Source: Nanobdellati archaeon (GTDB lineage: Archaea; B1Sed10-29; JAGVWA01). From it: DNA of 64,000 nt. The stretch lies in assembly GCA_018304505.1 (NCBI GenBank), contig JAGVWA010000002.1, positions 1 through 64,000 on the forward strand. The letters are read 5' to 3'. Positions 41,028 through 49,408 of this stretch are shown here, piece by piece. A program made the translations under genes and the position numbers. The number at the start of each line of letters is the position of its first letter. The first letter of the stretch is position 1. The notes under the pieces are model-generated. The model was not told the DNA's origin, ran no database searches, and worked only from the letters and a program-made list of their open reading frames with translations.

Positions 41028-42236
41028 ACGCAAGTTGATTACAGGAACCTCGCAATTCACGCGACTGCATTTGGTTTATTTAGCGTGGCATGGATGTACC
41101 TATTTTCGCAACTAGGCATTGGGTTAAGCACTGCCACAGATCTTGGTTATGCCAGGTCACTGCTGACGCAGCAAAGAATAATAAATGTTGTTTTAATGGC
41201 CCTGTTTTTCGGGGCAGCATCGGTCACGCTGGTAAGAAGGGCACACGTCAACACAATGTACGAGAAGTCATTGACCCCGCTAATCGGAGGGGCCATTGCT
41301 TATTACCCGGGCATGCTGTTCTTCGGCGCGACGTTACAGTACAACATGATTTATGCGTCGTACCTGATTGGCGCAGCGCTGACGTCTGCCATGATTAAGC
41401 CGGACATCAAGGGCTTTGGCTCAAAATTAAAAGCAGGGTACCTTGCGCCAAAGAAACTGATTCTTGTGTTGGCCCTGGGCACCGCACTGACGACATTCGT
41501 TGTTGTAAACCAGGACATTGATTTTTACGAAAACCAGATCAAGCAGAACCTGCTTTCAAGCCTCGAGAGCTTTGACATCGGAAGCTTGGCATCGCAGATC
41601 GGTTCCAACGACGCACTGTTGCGGGCAACGGTTGAGCAGCAGCTGCAGCAGTACAGCGACATGGAATTCGTGGAATCTCAGCTTCCCGCAATTGAATCGA
41701 ATGAGTCAATGCAAACCCGCGTACTTGCGCAATTCCAGGCGCAGGCAGGATGGAATACGTTGTCACCACAGCAGCAGCAGGAATATGTTTTGCAAGGCCT
41801 TGAGGATGTTTACAACAAGACAATAGCTGCGAGGGAAAACGCTATACAAGAAGCCATGGGCCTGTCTCGGCTAGAAGGCAGTGCGAAGGAAGAAAAAATT
41901 GAGGAGCTTATTGAACTCGCAAAGAAGGCAGGGCCCCAGCTCGGTCAGTTGCAAGGGAGTTTGGGCGAGGGGCAGTTGCAGGGGGTGCTTGAAAACGTTT
42001 TTGAAACCATGCCCCTGTTCAAGATGATCATACAGTATCTCCCGATTATTAACGCGTTTGCAAACTTCTCCGCAGTCATCTTTGTAGGCAACATCATGAT
42101 TTCGCCCCTGAGTAGTGCCTTTGGCTTCCTGATCATACCAAAACAAGGATTTCAAAAAACGCAGCAGCAGACGCAGGAAGAAGAAATGAGGCAGGCTGCG
42201 GAGCACGCTACGAAGATGAAGAAGCTGCAGGGATAA
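41025..42236 (+). CDS. Multi-helix membrane protein with long soluble loop
   Basis: 403 residues. Membrane helices at about 10-30, 50-68, 85-103, 105-122 and 145-160, a long Gln/Leu-rich mostly helical segment (about 165-325), then two more helices (about 330-375) and a Gln/Glu/Lys-rich tail (KTQQQTQEEEMRQ). The polar middle is probably exported or forms a coiled bundle. Follows map by 44 bp. A stage-II-sporulation-M-like or transporter-like protein is possible, but I see no decisive motif. Confidence 0.55.
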   Translation: MTQVDYRNLAIHATAFGLFSVAWMYLFSQLGIGLSTATDLGYARSLLTQQRIINVVLMALFFGAASVTLVRRAHVNTMYEKSLTPLIGGAIAYYPGMLFFGATLQYNMIYASYLIGAALTSAMIKPDIKGFGSKLKAGYLAPKKLILVLALGTALTTFVVVNQDIDFYENQIKQNLLSSLESFDIGSLASQIGSNDALLRATVEQQLQQYSDMEFVESQLPAIESNESMQTRVLAQFQAQAGWNTLSPQQQQEYVLQGLEDVYNKTIAARENAIQEAMGLSRLEGSAKEEKIEELIELAKKAGPQLGQLQGSLGEGQLQGVLENVFETMPLFKMIIQYLPIINAFANFSAVIFVGNIMISPLSSAFGFLIIPKQGFQKTQQQTQEEEMRQAAEHATKMKKLQG

Positions 42237-42290
42237 AGAATAAAAAAGAAGCAAAGACTTTTATTCACCAATCAGCACAGATGAATAACT

Positions 42291-42365
42291 GGGTCCATAG
42301 CGCAGCTTGGATAGCGCGGTTGGCTTCGGACCAACAGGTCGGGGGTTCGAATCCCTCTGGGCCCG
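42291..42365 (+). tRNA. tRNA-Arg (anticodon TCG)
   Basis: A 75-nt cloverleaf: acceptor GGGTCCA pairs with TGGGCCC, D arm GCGC/GCGC, anticodon stem GTTGG/CCAAC with loop CTTCGGA (anticodon TCG), T arm GGGGG-TTCGAAT-CCCTC, discriminator G. No intron in the canonical position; CCA is not encoded. The T-rich CTTTTATT upstream can serve as its promoter element. Confidence 0.95.
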
Positions 42366-42367
42366 TA

Positions 42368-42548
42368 GCAACAGTTTCGGCTGTTGCATCGCAAGGGCTG
42401 CGATTGCAACGAAACGAAGTTTCGTTGAAGATTTGAAAAACAGGGTTTTTCAAATTTGACAAACGCGTAGCGTTCTGTCAAATCTCAAGGAACGCAATTC
42501 CTTGCAGACCCCTTGCATCCCCGCAGTGCCACATTCGGCTGCGCCGAA
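42368..42548. repeat. Chain of seven adjacent hairpins behind the tRNA
   Basis: Perfect or near-perfect stems in order: 42368-42387 (7 bp), 42388-42404 (6 bp), 42407-42427 (9 bp, loop GAA), 42431-42455 (11 bp, loop AGG), 42454-42483 (8 plus 5 bp, loop GTA), 42486-42504 (7 bp) and 42534-42548 (6 bp, loop TGC). There are almost no bases between the first six. GTGCCAC flanks the last, and a segment at 42498-42531 is imperfectly repeated about 60 bp further on. No coding frame fits. Confidence 0.85.
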
Positions 42549-42596
42549 GTGCCACGGTTCCTTGTAGGCTCCTTCTATCCTCGCAGTGCAAATGCA

Positions 42597-42610
42597 GCTT
42601 TATATACTAG
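42597..42610 (+). promoter_or_regulatory. TATA promoter of the Yip1-like gene
   Basis: GCTTTATATACTAG lies 22-32 bp before the ATG at 42629, giving a leaderless message. Confidence 0.6.
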
Positions 42611-42628
42611 TTTTTCTTTTCATTAGGC

Positions 42629-43258
42629 ATGGAACACATTCTGATAGACGTTCTTGTAAAACCGCAGCAAGCGCTGAAACACGTTAAGAAGGACGCTAAT
42701 TTTGGCAACGGCTTGAAAGTCCTTGTCATATGGAGCGTTTTGTCATCAGTGATATTGTCAGCTGCAGCCTTTTTCCAGGCCCAGACCCGGTTCGCGTCTG
42801 CAGGCATTGACGCAACTGCGCTGCTGATAGACTCATTTGTCTCGTCAGAAATCAATTTCCTGCTAGTGTTTTTAATCATGGCCATCCTGGTGCACGTTTT
42901 TCTTAACGCTGTAAACGTCAAGCAGAAGATTGGCGTCTTTATCGGCACCTTGGCCTACCCGTTTTCAGCAATCATTGTGCTTTCGTCATTGTTCTCAGTC
43001 CTGATTTTCCTAGTGTCAGGTATAACGACGCAGAATGACCCGATAGGGTTCTATATATATCTTGTTTTGTCAGCGACAATGATGGGGCTTGCAATATATG
43101 GTTTCCTGCTGTACACCTTGACGATTTCGGAGGTCTACAGGACAAGCATGGCCACCGCGGCCGCGGTTATTATTTTAATGGCGCTAGTGGTCTTGAGCGT
43201 CGTCGCTTCGCCGGAATTGGCGCAGTCGTTCCTGCAGTTCTCAGGAACATTTATCTAA
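42629..43258 (+). CDS. YIP1-family-like membrane protein
   Basis: 209 residues. An N-terminal amphipathic part with VLVKPQQALKHVKK (the P-x-x-A start typical of Yip1/DUF1282 proteins), then five hydrophobic helices. The layout of five helices in the C-terminal three quarters fits the YIP1 family, whose role in archaea is unknown. Tail-to-tail with trm5, overlapping it by 18 bp. Confidence 0.6.
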   Translation: MEHILIDVLVKPQQALKHVKKDANFGNGLKVLVIWSVLSSVILSAAAFFQAQTRFASAGIDATALLIDSFVSSEINFLLVFLIMAILVHVFLNAVNVKQKIGVFIGTLAYPFSAIIVLSSLFSVLIFLVSGITTQNDPIGFYIYLVLSATMMGLAIYGFLLYTLTISEVYRTSMATAAAVIILMALVVLSVVASPELAQSFLQFSGTFI

Positions 43259-44287
43259 TCCATACGGCTTTTTGATTACCTGGAAATCGAATGACACCTG
43301 GACAGTGCTTGGAGAAAACGGACGTACGATGCGCTTGTTTTTGATTTTATACGCGACTTTGTTTTTGCCGCACGCTTTTTGAATAATATGTTCTGTGTCC
43401 TCGAAAGCCGTTTGCTTGTCTGCGAAGTTGTAGAAGTGGACAGTGCCGTTGTTTTTTACGCTTTGGATTGCAGCATCAAGGAAGTCCCCTGCGTCTTTCG
43501 GGAGTGGCATCAGGACCCTGTCAAAAACTTCGCCGAGTTTCCTGGCCTCAAGTGACACGTCTCCAAGTATCGGCTTGATTTTGTTTTGCATCCTGTTCAG
43601 CTTTATGTTATGCAGCAGGTATTCATATGACTCAGGATTCAATTCAATTGCCACTGCGGTCGCTTTTGGCTGGTGCTTTATGATGACGATTGGGAATGGC
43701 CCCACACCTGCAAAGAACGCACCGATTTTTTCACCGGGCTTCACCTGTTTCGCTATGCGCAGGCGCTCGTGGCTCAGCCTTGGAGAAAAATACGTCTTGT
43801 TGATGTCAAGCCTTAGCTGCACGCCGGACTCTTTGTATGTTGTCTCGGTTTTTCTCTCGCCCGCAATCACCGTTGCTTTTCTGATCCTGTAGGTCCCTGA
43901 GTGGGCCCCCGCGCGCTTGCACACGGTTTTGATGTTTGGGTGCGTTTTCAAAATGGCTTCTCCGATTTGTCTTTGTTTCTCGGCAAGAGGTTCAGGTATC
44001 TCGATTATTGCAATGTCGCCGATGACATCGAAGCTACGTATCGCGATTTCCAGTTCGCTATTTGTCAGGATGCCTCGCAGCGCTTGCTTGAGGTTTGCGG
44101 GTTTTTCTGTTTGCCGCGCGGCGCGCTTTTCAACAAGTTCGTATTCCTGTGGCTTCCTGTTAACGGGGATGTAGACGAAGCCGCCTTCTGAAAACGCGCC
44201 GTAGCTTTTTTTAAGCAAGCCTCGGGCTTTCAAGTTCTGTATCGTTTCCTGTGCCATTTTCCTGGGCACCTTTGCGCATGTAACCAT
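43241..44287 (-). CDS. trm5: tRNA (guanine37-N1)-methyltransferase, Trm5 family
   Basis: 348 residues. Makes m1G37 beside the anticodon, which keeps the reading frame. An N-terminal D1-like domain, a middle domain with VIAGERKTETTYKESG and RLDINKTYFSPRLSHER, then the class I methyltransferase fold with FFAGVGPFPIVI (motif I, about residue 190), AIELNPESYEYLLHNI and MPLPKDAGDFL, which corresponds to the catalytic N/D-PP region of Met-10-like enzymes. Could act in wyosine synthesis instead. Its start faces the DUF63 gene across a 33-bp shared promoter. Confidence 0.88.
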   Translation of the reverse strand: MVTCAKVPRKMAQETIQNLKARGLLKKSYGAFSEGGFVYIPVNRKPQEYELVEKRAARQTEKPANLKQALRGILTNSELEIAIRSFDVIGDIAIIEIPEPLAEKQRQIGEAILKTHPNIKTVCKRAGAHSGTYRIRKATVIAGERKTETTYKESGVQLRLDINKTYFSPRLSHERLRIAKQVKPGEKIGAFFAGVGPFPIVIIKHQPKATAVAIELNPESYEYLLHNIKLNRMQNKIKPILGDVSLEARKLGEVFDRVLMPLPKDAGDFLDAAIQSVKNNGTVHFYNFADKQTAFEDTEHIIQKACGKNKVAYKIKNKRIVRPFSPSTVQVSFDFQVIKKPYGLDKCS

Positions 44288-44320
44288 TAAGTTAATATTT
44301 ACTCATGTAGTTTTAAAAAC
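44288..44320. promoter_or_regulatory. 33-bp two-way promoter
   Basis: GTTAATATTTAC (44291-44302) is the TATA for the plus gene at 44321, and TTTTTAAAAC on the minus strand (about 44311-44320) is the TATA for trm5 at 44287. Each is about 25-30 bp before its ATG, so both messages should be leaderless. Confidence 0.55.
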
Positions 44321-45133
44321 ATGGGCTTTGTCGAGCAATATTTCATAGACCCGATGCTCTATGGCGGCGGCTATAACATAGTCAACACGCTTGTATATGC
44401 TGTTATACTCTTAGGGGCGCTGTATTTCGTAAAGAGTGGATTGGACAAATGGAAAGTTGAACTGACCAGAGGTTTATGGAGCGACTTGCTGCTGCTGGTT
44501 TTGTTCGGCGGAATTGTCCGGGCCCTTGTAGATGCAGACATCGTTTCGAGAAATCCGCTAGTTGTAACGCCTGGGATTTACATCTTCGTGTTCATCATTG
44601 CGGCCTTGATGATCTATCTGCAGAATCGCTACAAGGAGAAGTCAACATTGTATATCAGCCACGCTTTGCTTTTGTTGGTGGCGTTTACTGCGTTGTTTAA
44701 TGGGCAGAATTGGTGGGCGCTGGTAATGATGCTGGCGCTAGCGGTCATTGTTTATGCTTTGACGGAGTTGATTTTCAGGTTTCATCCCGTCCTGAGCCGG
44801 CACATGGGGGTTTTGTCAGGCATTAACCGGCACGTGGTTTTTGCCCACGCCCTTGATTCTGTGTCCACGTTCTTTTCAATCTCCTTTTTGTGTGTCGGGG
44901 GCTTTCGATATGCTGAGCAGCACGTGCTCCCGTCATTCCTGTTCAGCTTCGCGCCCATATGGGTCTTTATAATCATAAAAGTGGCCCTGGCTGTCGCTGC
45001 AGTTTACTACATAGACAAGGAAGTCAAGGACCACAGGTGGAACTGGCTGTTTAAGTTCACGGTCCTGGTTCTGGGATTGGGTCCCGGAACCAGAAACATC
45101 GTAAGCGCATTCCTAAATAGTGGTTTTTGTTAA
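44321..45133 (+). CDS. DUF63 family membrane protein
   Basis: 270 residues with seven or eight hydrophobic helices. Signature pieces of DUF63 are present: IDPMLYGGGYNIVNTLVY at the N terminus, a WKVELTRGLWSDLL-like loop, VFAHALDSVSTF near 187, and GLGPGTRNIV at the end. An archaeal membrane family of unknown function, conserved in Euryarchaeota. Divergent from trm5. Confidence 0.85.
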   Translation: MGFVEQYFIDPMLYGGGYNIVNTLVYAVILLGALYFVKSGLDKWKVELTRGLWSDLLLLVLFGGIVRALVDADIVSRNPLVVTPGIYIFVFIIAALMIYLQNRYKEKSTLYISHALLLLVAFTALFNGQNWWALVMMLALAVIVYALTELIFRFHPVLSRHMGVLSGINRHVVFAHALDSVSTFFSISFLCVGGFRYAEQHVLPSFLFSFAPIWVFIIIKVALAVAAVYYIDKEVKDHRWNWLFKFTVLVLGLGPGTRNIVSAFLNSGFC

Positions 45134-45163
45134 TGCTTTTGTTACTTATGTTATAATGTGGGC

Positions 45164-45451
45164 TTAAGCCTCGACTTTTATTTCCCCGTTTCGCGGAATG
45201 TTGACCTGGATTTCTCCATTCCATTCGCGAACAAAGGCGCCGGTTATCGTAACCTTGGACCCCTGTGCCACGTTTTCACTCTGGTTGCCCCACAGCGAAA
45301 CCTTTATCGAGCCGGTGTCGTCCTTCACCATAACTGTTGTCAGCGTGTTCGGGCCGTACTTGGTCTGTATCTGCCTTGGCTCTGAAACCTCTTCAACGGT
45401 TCCGGTTATGGTTACATCTCTGTCCCCTGATTTTATCTCACTTATGTTCAT
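45164..45451 (-). CDS. RPA/SSB-type single-strand DNA-binding OB-fold protein
   Basis: 95 residues, a single OB fold: ISEIKSGDRDVTITGTVEEV, a TTVMVKDDTGSIKVSLWG strand pair, VTITGAFVREWNGEIQVNI. Close in form to SOSS-B/archaeal SSB-like small OB proteins that coat single-stranded DNA. Lacks a C-terminal tail. AGAGGTAA is the ribosome site. Divergent from the HhH protein gene at 45511. Confidence 0.85.
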   Translation of the reverse strand: MNISEIKSGDRDVTITGTVEEVSEPRQIQTKYGPNTLTTVMVKDDTGSIKVSLWGNQSENVAQGSKVTITGAFVREWNGEIQVNIPRNGEIKVEA

Positions 45452-45476
45452 TTTATTTACCTCTGTAAAGTCAGTG

Positions 45477-45503
45477 GCTTATTTATTCAAGTTGTTATAT
45501 AAA
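45477..45503. promoter_or_regulatory. Divergent promoters between the SSB-like and HhH genes
   Basis: TTATATAAAA (about 45494-45503) serves the plus gene at 45511; AATAAATAAG on the minus strand (about 45478-45487) serves the SSB-like gene. Confidence 0.5.
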
Positions 45504-45510
45504 AAAGGCT

Positions 45511-46101
45511 ATGAAACCCAAGCTGGTTAATTACACAAAAGAGTGCCTTGAATCCCGGAGATGGAACGGTAATGTAGTTCAGATGCTCGTTGACGCGAGC
45601 ATAACAAGCCTTGGCATGAGCTACTTCGGCGTCATTGTGCCAAAGGTGCGCGAATTCCCGCGGGCTTTTCCAGAAATAAATTCGCTAAAAGCGCTAGCAG
45701 ACGCCAACACAGAGAAGCTCAGGGGGTTTTTCAAGAACAAGCGCTCATGGCATGTGGCGCAGTCGGTCGCCGCGGTGTTGATGAAGTACGGCAGTGGCGT
45801 TTCAGCACTGCGAAAATGGGCGTCACAGGCAGACCACCATTCCTGGCGCAATGACGAAATCGGGCAAATAAACGGCGTGGGCATCAACACCTTCCAGTAT
45901 CTTAGGATGATGGGCGGCGTCAATACCATAATGCCAGACGGCATCGTAAAACGCTACATTGCGCGCGAATACGGGCTTGAGTGGAGCGATGACATTGACT
46001 TCATCGATAAGGTCCATGAAATGCAAGCTGGGTACTCGCCTATCGAACTCTGCTGGCTCTCCTGGCTGGTTGAGTCAAAAGAGATTGACAAGGAATTCTG
46101 A
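45511..46101 (+). CDS. Helix-hairpin-helix protein, DNA glycosylase-like
   Basis: 196 residues, all helical. INGVGINTFQYLRMMGGVN (about 117-135) fits a helix-hairpin-helix, followed by MPDGIVKRYIAREYG, where Asp stands at the place of the catalytic Asp of the HhH-GPD glycosylases. No Lys at the bifunctional position and no C-terminal iron-sulfur cysteines, so if it is an enzyme it would be a monofunctional base-excision glycosylase. Family assignment is by pattern; binding to DNA is more certain than catalysis. Confidence 0.6.
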   Translation: MKPKLVNYTKECLESRRWNGNVVQMLVDASITSLGMSYFGVIVPKVREFPRAFPEINSLKALADANTEKLRGFFKNKRSWHVAQSVAAVLMKYGSGVSALRKWASQADHHSWRNDEIGQINGVGINTFQYLRMMGGVNTIMPDGIVKRYIAREYGLEWSDDIDFIDKVHEMQAGYSPIELCWLSWLVESKEIDKEF

Positions 46102-46182
46102 ATTATTCGTAGATATTTTTCCCGTGCCCAGCGAATAATGAAAAGAAAAAAATAAAGAAAAAGAAAGGAAAAAGGAAAATGA
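46102..46182. terminator. Inverted repeat and polypurine tract between convergent genes
   Basis: ATTATTCG (46102-46109) pairs with CGAATAAT (46132-46139). It is followed by about 40 nearly all-purine bases on the plus strand, which are a T/C-rich run for the minus-strand gene ending at 46184. This suits termination of both genes. Confidence 0.55.
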
Positions 46183-46183
46183 G

Positions 46184-46426
46184 TTATATTTCCTTTATCC
46201 ATTTTGCGAGGAACTCGCGTAGTTCTGAGTCTTCTGCTGGAAATCCGAGCCCGCCCTTGTATCGCTTGCTGTCGGCCTTATTGTAGAAGCCCTTGCTGAT
46301 GGAGATGAATTCCGGAACATCGTCCCCTTCCTTGACTTCGCTTGCTGGTACTCGTTTTCTTGCAACTTCGATGAAGTTGTTTCCGTATTTGTACTCTTCT
46401 GCTTTGATTGTTTCAAATTCTGGCAT
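46184..46426 (-). CDS. Small protein, possibly PC4-like
   Basis: 80 residues. VPEFISISKGFYNKADSKRYKGGLGFPAEDSELREFLAKWI has the strand-strand-helix pattern of PC4/p15-like single-strand DNA-binding proteins, but similarity is weak. GGAGG lies 8 bases before the ATG, one of the best ribosome sites in the window. Cytoplasmic. Confidence 0.55.
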   Translation of the reverse strand: MPEFETIKAEEYKYGNNFIEVARKRVPASEVKEGDDVPEFISISKGFYNKADSKRYKGGLGFPAEDSELREFLAKWIKEI

Positions 46427-46485
46427 GCCTTATTCCTCCGTTGTTTCCACTCGAGTGTGTGGTTGTGCTTAGTTTCTGGGCAATG

Positions 46486-46498
46486 TGCTATATATATC
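46486..46498 (+). promoter_or_regulatory. TATA promoter of the tRNA methyltransferase gene
   Basis: TGCTATATATATC lies about 25 bp before the ATG at 46518, giving a leaderless message and ruling out the longer open frame that begins inside the TATA. Confidence 0.6.
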
Positions 46499-46517
46499 TT
46501 GCCTTAAAGGTATAGAC

Positions 46518-47651
46518 ATGGCCAGATATGCGTTTGTTTTCGGAAAGAATTGGCAACTCAGCCTAGCCGAGCTTTTGAGCTACTTTCAGCATCATGGGAT
46601 CGGATGGGGATTTGTTGACTTGTCGAAAAAAGCGCTAATGGTGGACCTTGAAGCGCTGAGGAAGGACATGGTGCACGAGCTCGGCGGGACCTTGCGGATC
46701 GTCAGGATTGAAAAGGAGTTCACGGCAGATCAAATCCCGCACATCGATTTCGGCGGCGGTGTTGATGACTACCTCAGCGTGCATGGAAGCTACAACATTG
46801 TCAAGGTCGCGCGCAAGGTTTTTAACAGGATCCCGAAAGACGCCATGTTGAGCACTGCGGATTTGGCGAAAAAGGACATTCGCGAGGTGAACATTGTCTA
46901 CGGTTTGAAGAAACTGTACTACGGCCCAACGGTGCAGTTCAGCGATCCATTCTATTATAAGGAGTTGGATTTGAAAAAGCCAGTGACGCGACCCGAACTC
47001 GGAATATCGCCGTCTAGGGCGCAGATTCTCTTAAACCTTGCACACTCGGAGGAAAATGTTCTGGATCCATTCTGCGGAATCGGTACTATTGGGATAATGG
47101 GTTTTGGCAAGGTCGATAGGATATACTTGTCTGACAATGACAAAAACATTGTCAAGGATGCGCGAAGAAACATGGAGTGGGTCAAGAAACGTACAAATGC
47201 AAGCGCAACGGCAAAAACCAAATTCGAAACAAAGCCCATTGATGCACGTGTCTTGCATGAGGCCTTTCCAGAGAATTCGATGCAAAGCGTGGCGACAGAG
47301 CCCGATCTTGGGCCGAAAATGAGGTTCAGGCCGGACAAAAGCGACGCGCAGAAGATCCTGAGTTATCTGCACCATACGTATCAGAAGTTTTTCCAGAACG
47401 TGCACAAGATAATGAAACCAGGAGCCCTCGTTGCCATCGTGTTCCCGGCCATCAACTCAAAGGCGGGCAAGGTCTTTATGAACAAGAAGTATGAAGGCTT
47501 CCGCTTCACGGATTTGTACGATGGAATTCCGCAGCACTACCGCGATGAGTTGAAGCTGCACAAGAACTTTGTTCTTGATGAAGAGCGAGAAAAAGGCAAG
47601 TCTAGGGTCACGATAAGGGAATTTGCCGTTTACAGGGTCAAGAAGCATTAA
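46518..47651 (+). CDS. tRNA guanosine methyltransferase, TrmG10/Trm11-like (COG1041 type)
   Basis: 377 residues from MARYAFVFGKNWQL. A reduced N-terminal THUMP-like region is followed by RPELGISPSRAQILLNLA and the methyltransferase motif I VLDPFCGIGTIGIM (about residue 180), SDNDKN, and VATEPDLGP at the catalytic place where N6/N2 methyltransferases have (D/N)PPY. TEP-x-LGP variants are known in relatives of COG1041. It should methylate a guanosine in the tRNA core, but the altered catalytic motif leaves the exact reaction open. Confidence 0.75.
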   Translation: MARYAFVFGKNWQLSLAELLSYFQHHGIGWGFVDLSKKALMVDLEALRKDMVHELGGTLRIVRIEKEFTADQIPHIDFGGGVDDYLSVHGSYNIVKVARKVFNRIPKDAMLSTADLAKKDIREVNIVYGLKKLYYGPTVQFSDPFYYKELDLKKPVTRPELGISPSRAQILLNLAHSEENVLDPFCGIGTIGIMGFGKVDRIYLSDNDKNIVKDARRNMEWVKKRTNASATAKTKFETKPIDARVLHEAFPENSMQSVATEPDLGPKMRFRPDKSDAQKILSYLHHTYQKFFQNVHKIMKPGALVAIVFPAINSKAGKVFMNKKYEGFRFTDLYDGIPQHYRDELKLHKNFVLDEEREKGKSRVTIREFAVYRVKKH

Positions 47652-47743
47652 GCATTAGCGCTACTTTTAAATACCAGGTTGTGCAGAATTGCTCATTGTG
47701 CAACATAGAATTTGCAAAACAACTTGGAATGGGTGATTGATTA

Positions 47744-48100
47744 ATGTGGACAATTGAACGTGCACAGCAGGAATTTGAACAGGCTAAGGGGATCATGGCC
47801 AGCCGCGGCAGTGAGGTGCCACTTGCACCCCTAATAGAGGCTAAAATGCAGGCTGTGGGAGATTACAGGTTTGGCAGAGACTACTACAACGCTTTGCTGC
47901 ACTTAAAGATCGCATGCAGTGACCTCAGCTACTCAGCGAGGCAGGTACAAGAATCAAATGACGATGGTGTTGTCAGGGATCACTTAATTAGGGCTCGTGA
48001 CGAACTTGCAGATGAGGCAAAGGACATCATTTGTGAGGCAACATCAGAGCTCGCGTCGTTGAATAATCAGATCCAGCAGCCAGACGTGATTTCCGATTAA
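47744..48100 (+). CDS. Helical protein of unknown function
   Basis: 118 residues, nearly all helix, acidic. Looks like a small helical bundle (TPR-like pair or HEPN-like), with residues such as DYRFGRDYYNALLHLKIA. TATA CTTTTAAATACC (about 47664-47675) lies upstream. GGGTGATTGA precedes the ATG. Its stop overlaps the end of the CCA-enzyme gene. Confidence 0.55.
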   Translation: MWTIERAQQEFEQAKGIMASRGSEVPLAPLIEAKMQAVGDYRFGRDYYNALLHLKIACSDLSYSARQVQESNDDGVVRDHLIRARDELADEAKDIICEATSELASLNNQIQQPDVISD

Positions 48101-49377
48101 GAAATGACGTATTGTTCAAGCACCGCTTTTTCCTTCAACACGTCATTGCCCGTGATGATTTTGGCTTTCTTCACAGGCCCTGACAAGTGGCTGGGCGTGG
48201 GCGTCAAAAGCAACTCAGAAATGAGGTCTTCGATCTTTTGCTTGTCGCGTTTTTTCCACGCGAACAGCACTTCATTTTCGAGCCAGTAGTTTGGGTTCCT
48301 TGCAATGAAATTCTTGACGTGCTCGTCGTCAAAAACCCGCGGTCCGCGGTGCTTCTTGAACTTGCTCAGTTTTGTTGTGTCTGTTTCGAGAACAACCCAG
48401 CAGTTCTTTTGCTCGTCTGTGTAGTGGAAGTTTCTGTAGACCCTGAAGTCCTGGATTTCAAGTTGCTTGGCAAAGTACCCTGATAAGCGCTCTAGCTGCC
48501 CCCATACGATTTCCTCAATAACGCCCGTTGGATAACTGAACTTCACGATCGTAATGTGCCTTCCGGCTAGTGCTTTTTTCAAATCTATTTTTTCCGGTTT
48601 CCTGAAAAAGAATTCAATATTCTGGTTTTTCATGAATTGTTGCGACATCATGACGAATTTGGCCAGGCTCTGCATTGACACTGCGGAGGCCATGTTGCGT
48701 TCCTTGTCGACAGGGTCGATAACAACCAGGGGTTCGTTTTCGAATTTAAGATAGCGGTCGCGCGTTTTCTCGTGGTCAATGATGACCTTTGATTTCCAGC
48801 CCTGTGCAGCTGTAATGACGTTAAGGAAGCTGCCATAATGAAGAACGAGAACTTCGCAAAGAACGCCTGAGAAGCCGTGCGTTTTCGTGTTGGCGCCGTA
48901 GAGGTTGTTGTTGCGCAGGAACTGTTTCAGTAGGAGGACATCGTCGCGCTTCTTAGCGATTTTGTCTTTTAAGTATTCGTCGTGCAATGGAGATCGGTCG
49001 ACGGCAGAGATGATCTTGTCTTTCATGTGATAGCAAGGCACGATCTCCACGTCCAGGCCTTCAACATTGCCCTTGACGTACGGGTGCTCTGCATAATGCA
49101 CCGTGGGATTGTGCTTTTTCAAGACCCGTTTTCCGAGCTGTATTGACTTGGCCTCGAACTCATTCCTTGCCATGGTTTCCGGGAAGTACACGAAAATGTC
49201 CAGGTCGCGCGAGCCTGAAATGAATGTTCCACGGGACCGTGAGCCCACGACGACTGGCTCAAAGCCCTCTAGCAGAATGCCGCTGCACAGCAGGTCGCTT
49301 ATCTGCCGAGCTTTTTCGACCTCAGTGGCTTTTGGGCGTATCTTTTTCAAAACTTCCTCGAACAGTGTTGACATCAT
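48097..49377 (-). CDS. cca: CCA-adding enzyme, archaeal class I
   Basis: 426 residues. Adds or repairs the CCA tail of tRNAs; no CCA is encoded on the tRNA-Arg gene here, so it is needed. Nucleotidyltransferase motif VVGSRSRGTFISGSRDLDIFV (Gly-Ser and the first two Asp; about 43-63), third acid in GLDVEIVPCY (about 110), then central and tail domains typical of the archaeal class. Start MMSTLFEEV; two adjacent ATGs are possible. Faces the pilus ATPase across 31 bp. The relation to thpR nearby is a usual functional pairing. Confidence 0.9.
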   Translation of the reverse strand: MMSTLFEEVLKKIRPKATEVEKARQISDLLCSGILLEGFEPVVVGSRSRGTFISGSRDLDIFVYFPETMARNEFEAKSIQLGKRVLKKHNPTVHYAEHPYVKGNVEGLDVEIVPCYHMKDKIISAVDRSPLHDEYLKDKIAKKRDDVLLLKQFLRNNNLYGANTKTHGFSGVLCEVLVLHYGSFLNVITAAQGWKSKVIIDHEKTRDRYLKFENEPLVVIDPVDKERNMASAVSMQSLAKFVMMSQQFMKNQNIEFFFRKPEKIDLKKALAGRHITIVKFSYPTGVIEEIVWGQLERLSGYFAKQLEIQDFRVYRNFHYTDEQKNCWVVLETDTTKLSKFKKHRGPRVFDDEHVKNFIARNPNYWLENEVLFAWKKRDKQKIEDLISELLLTPTPSHLSGPVKKAKIITGNDVLKEKAVLEQYVIS

Positions 49378-49408
49378 TATTTATATGTGTGGCTGATTTA
49401 TATAAAGT
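49378..49408. promoter_or_regulatory. 31-bp two-way promoter
   Basis: TTATTTATATG (49378-49388) lies about 25 bp before the plus start at 49409, and CTTTATATAAATC on the minus strand (about 49394-49406) lies about 23 bp before the cca start. Each TATA lies right beside the other gene's start. Confidence 0.55.

Noticed and set aside
42265-42481. Two minus-strand frames over the tRNA and hairpin chain
   Set aside because: They read through the complement of the tRNA gene and hairpins; a phrase like EGFEPPTCWSEA is a well-known false frame from tRNA complements.
42368-42548. Hairpin chain considered as a CRISPR array
   Set aside because: The stems differ in sequence and there are no equal-length repeats with unique spacers.
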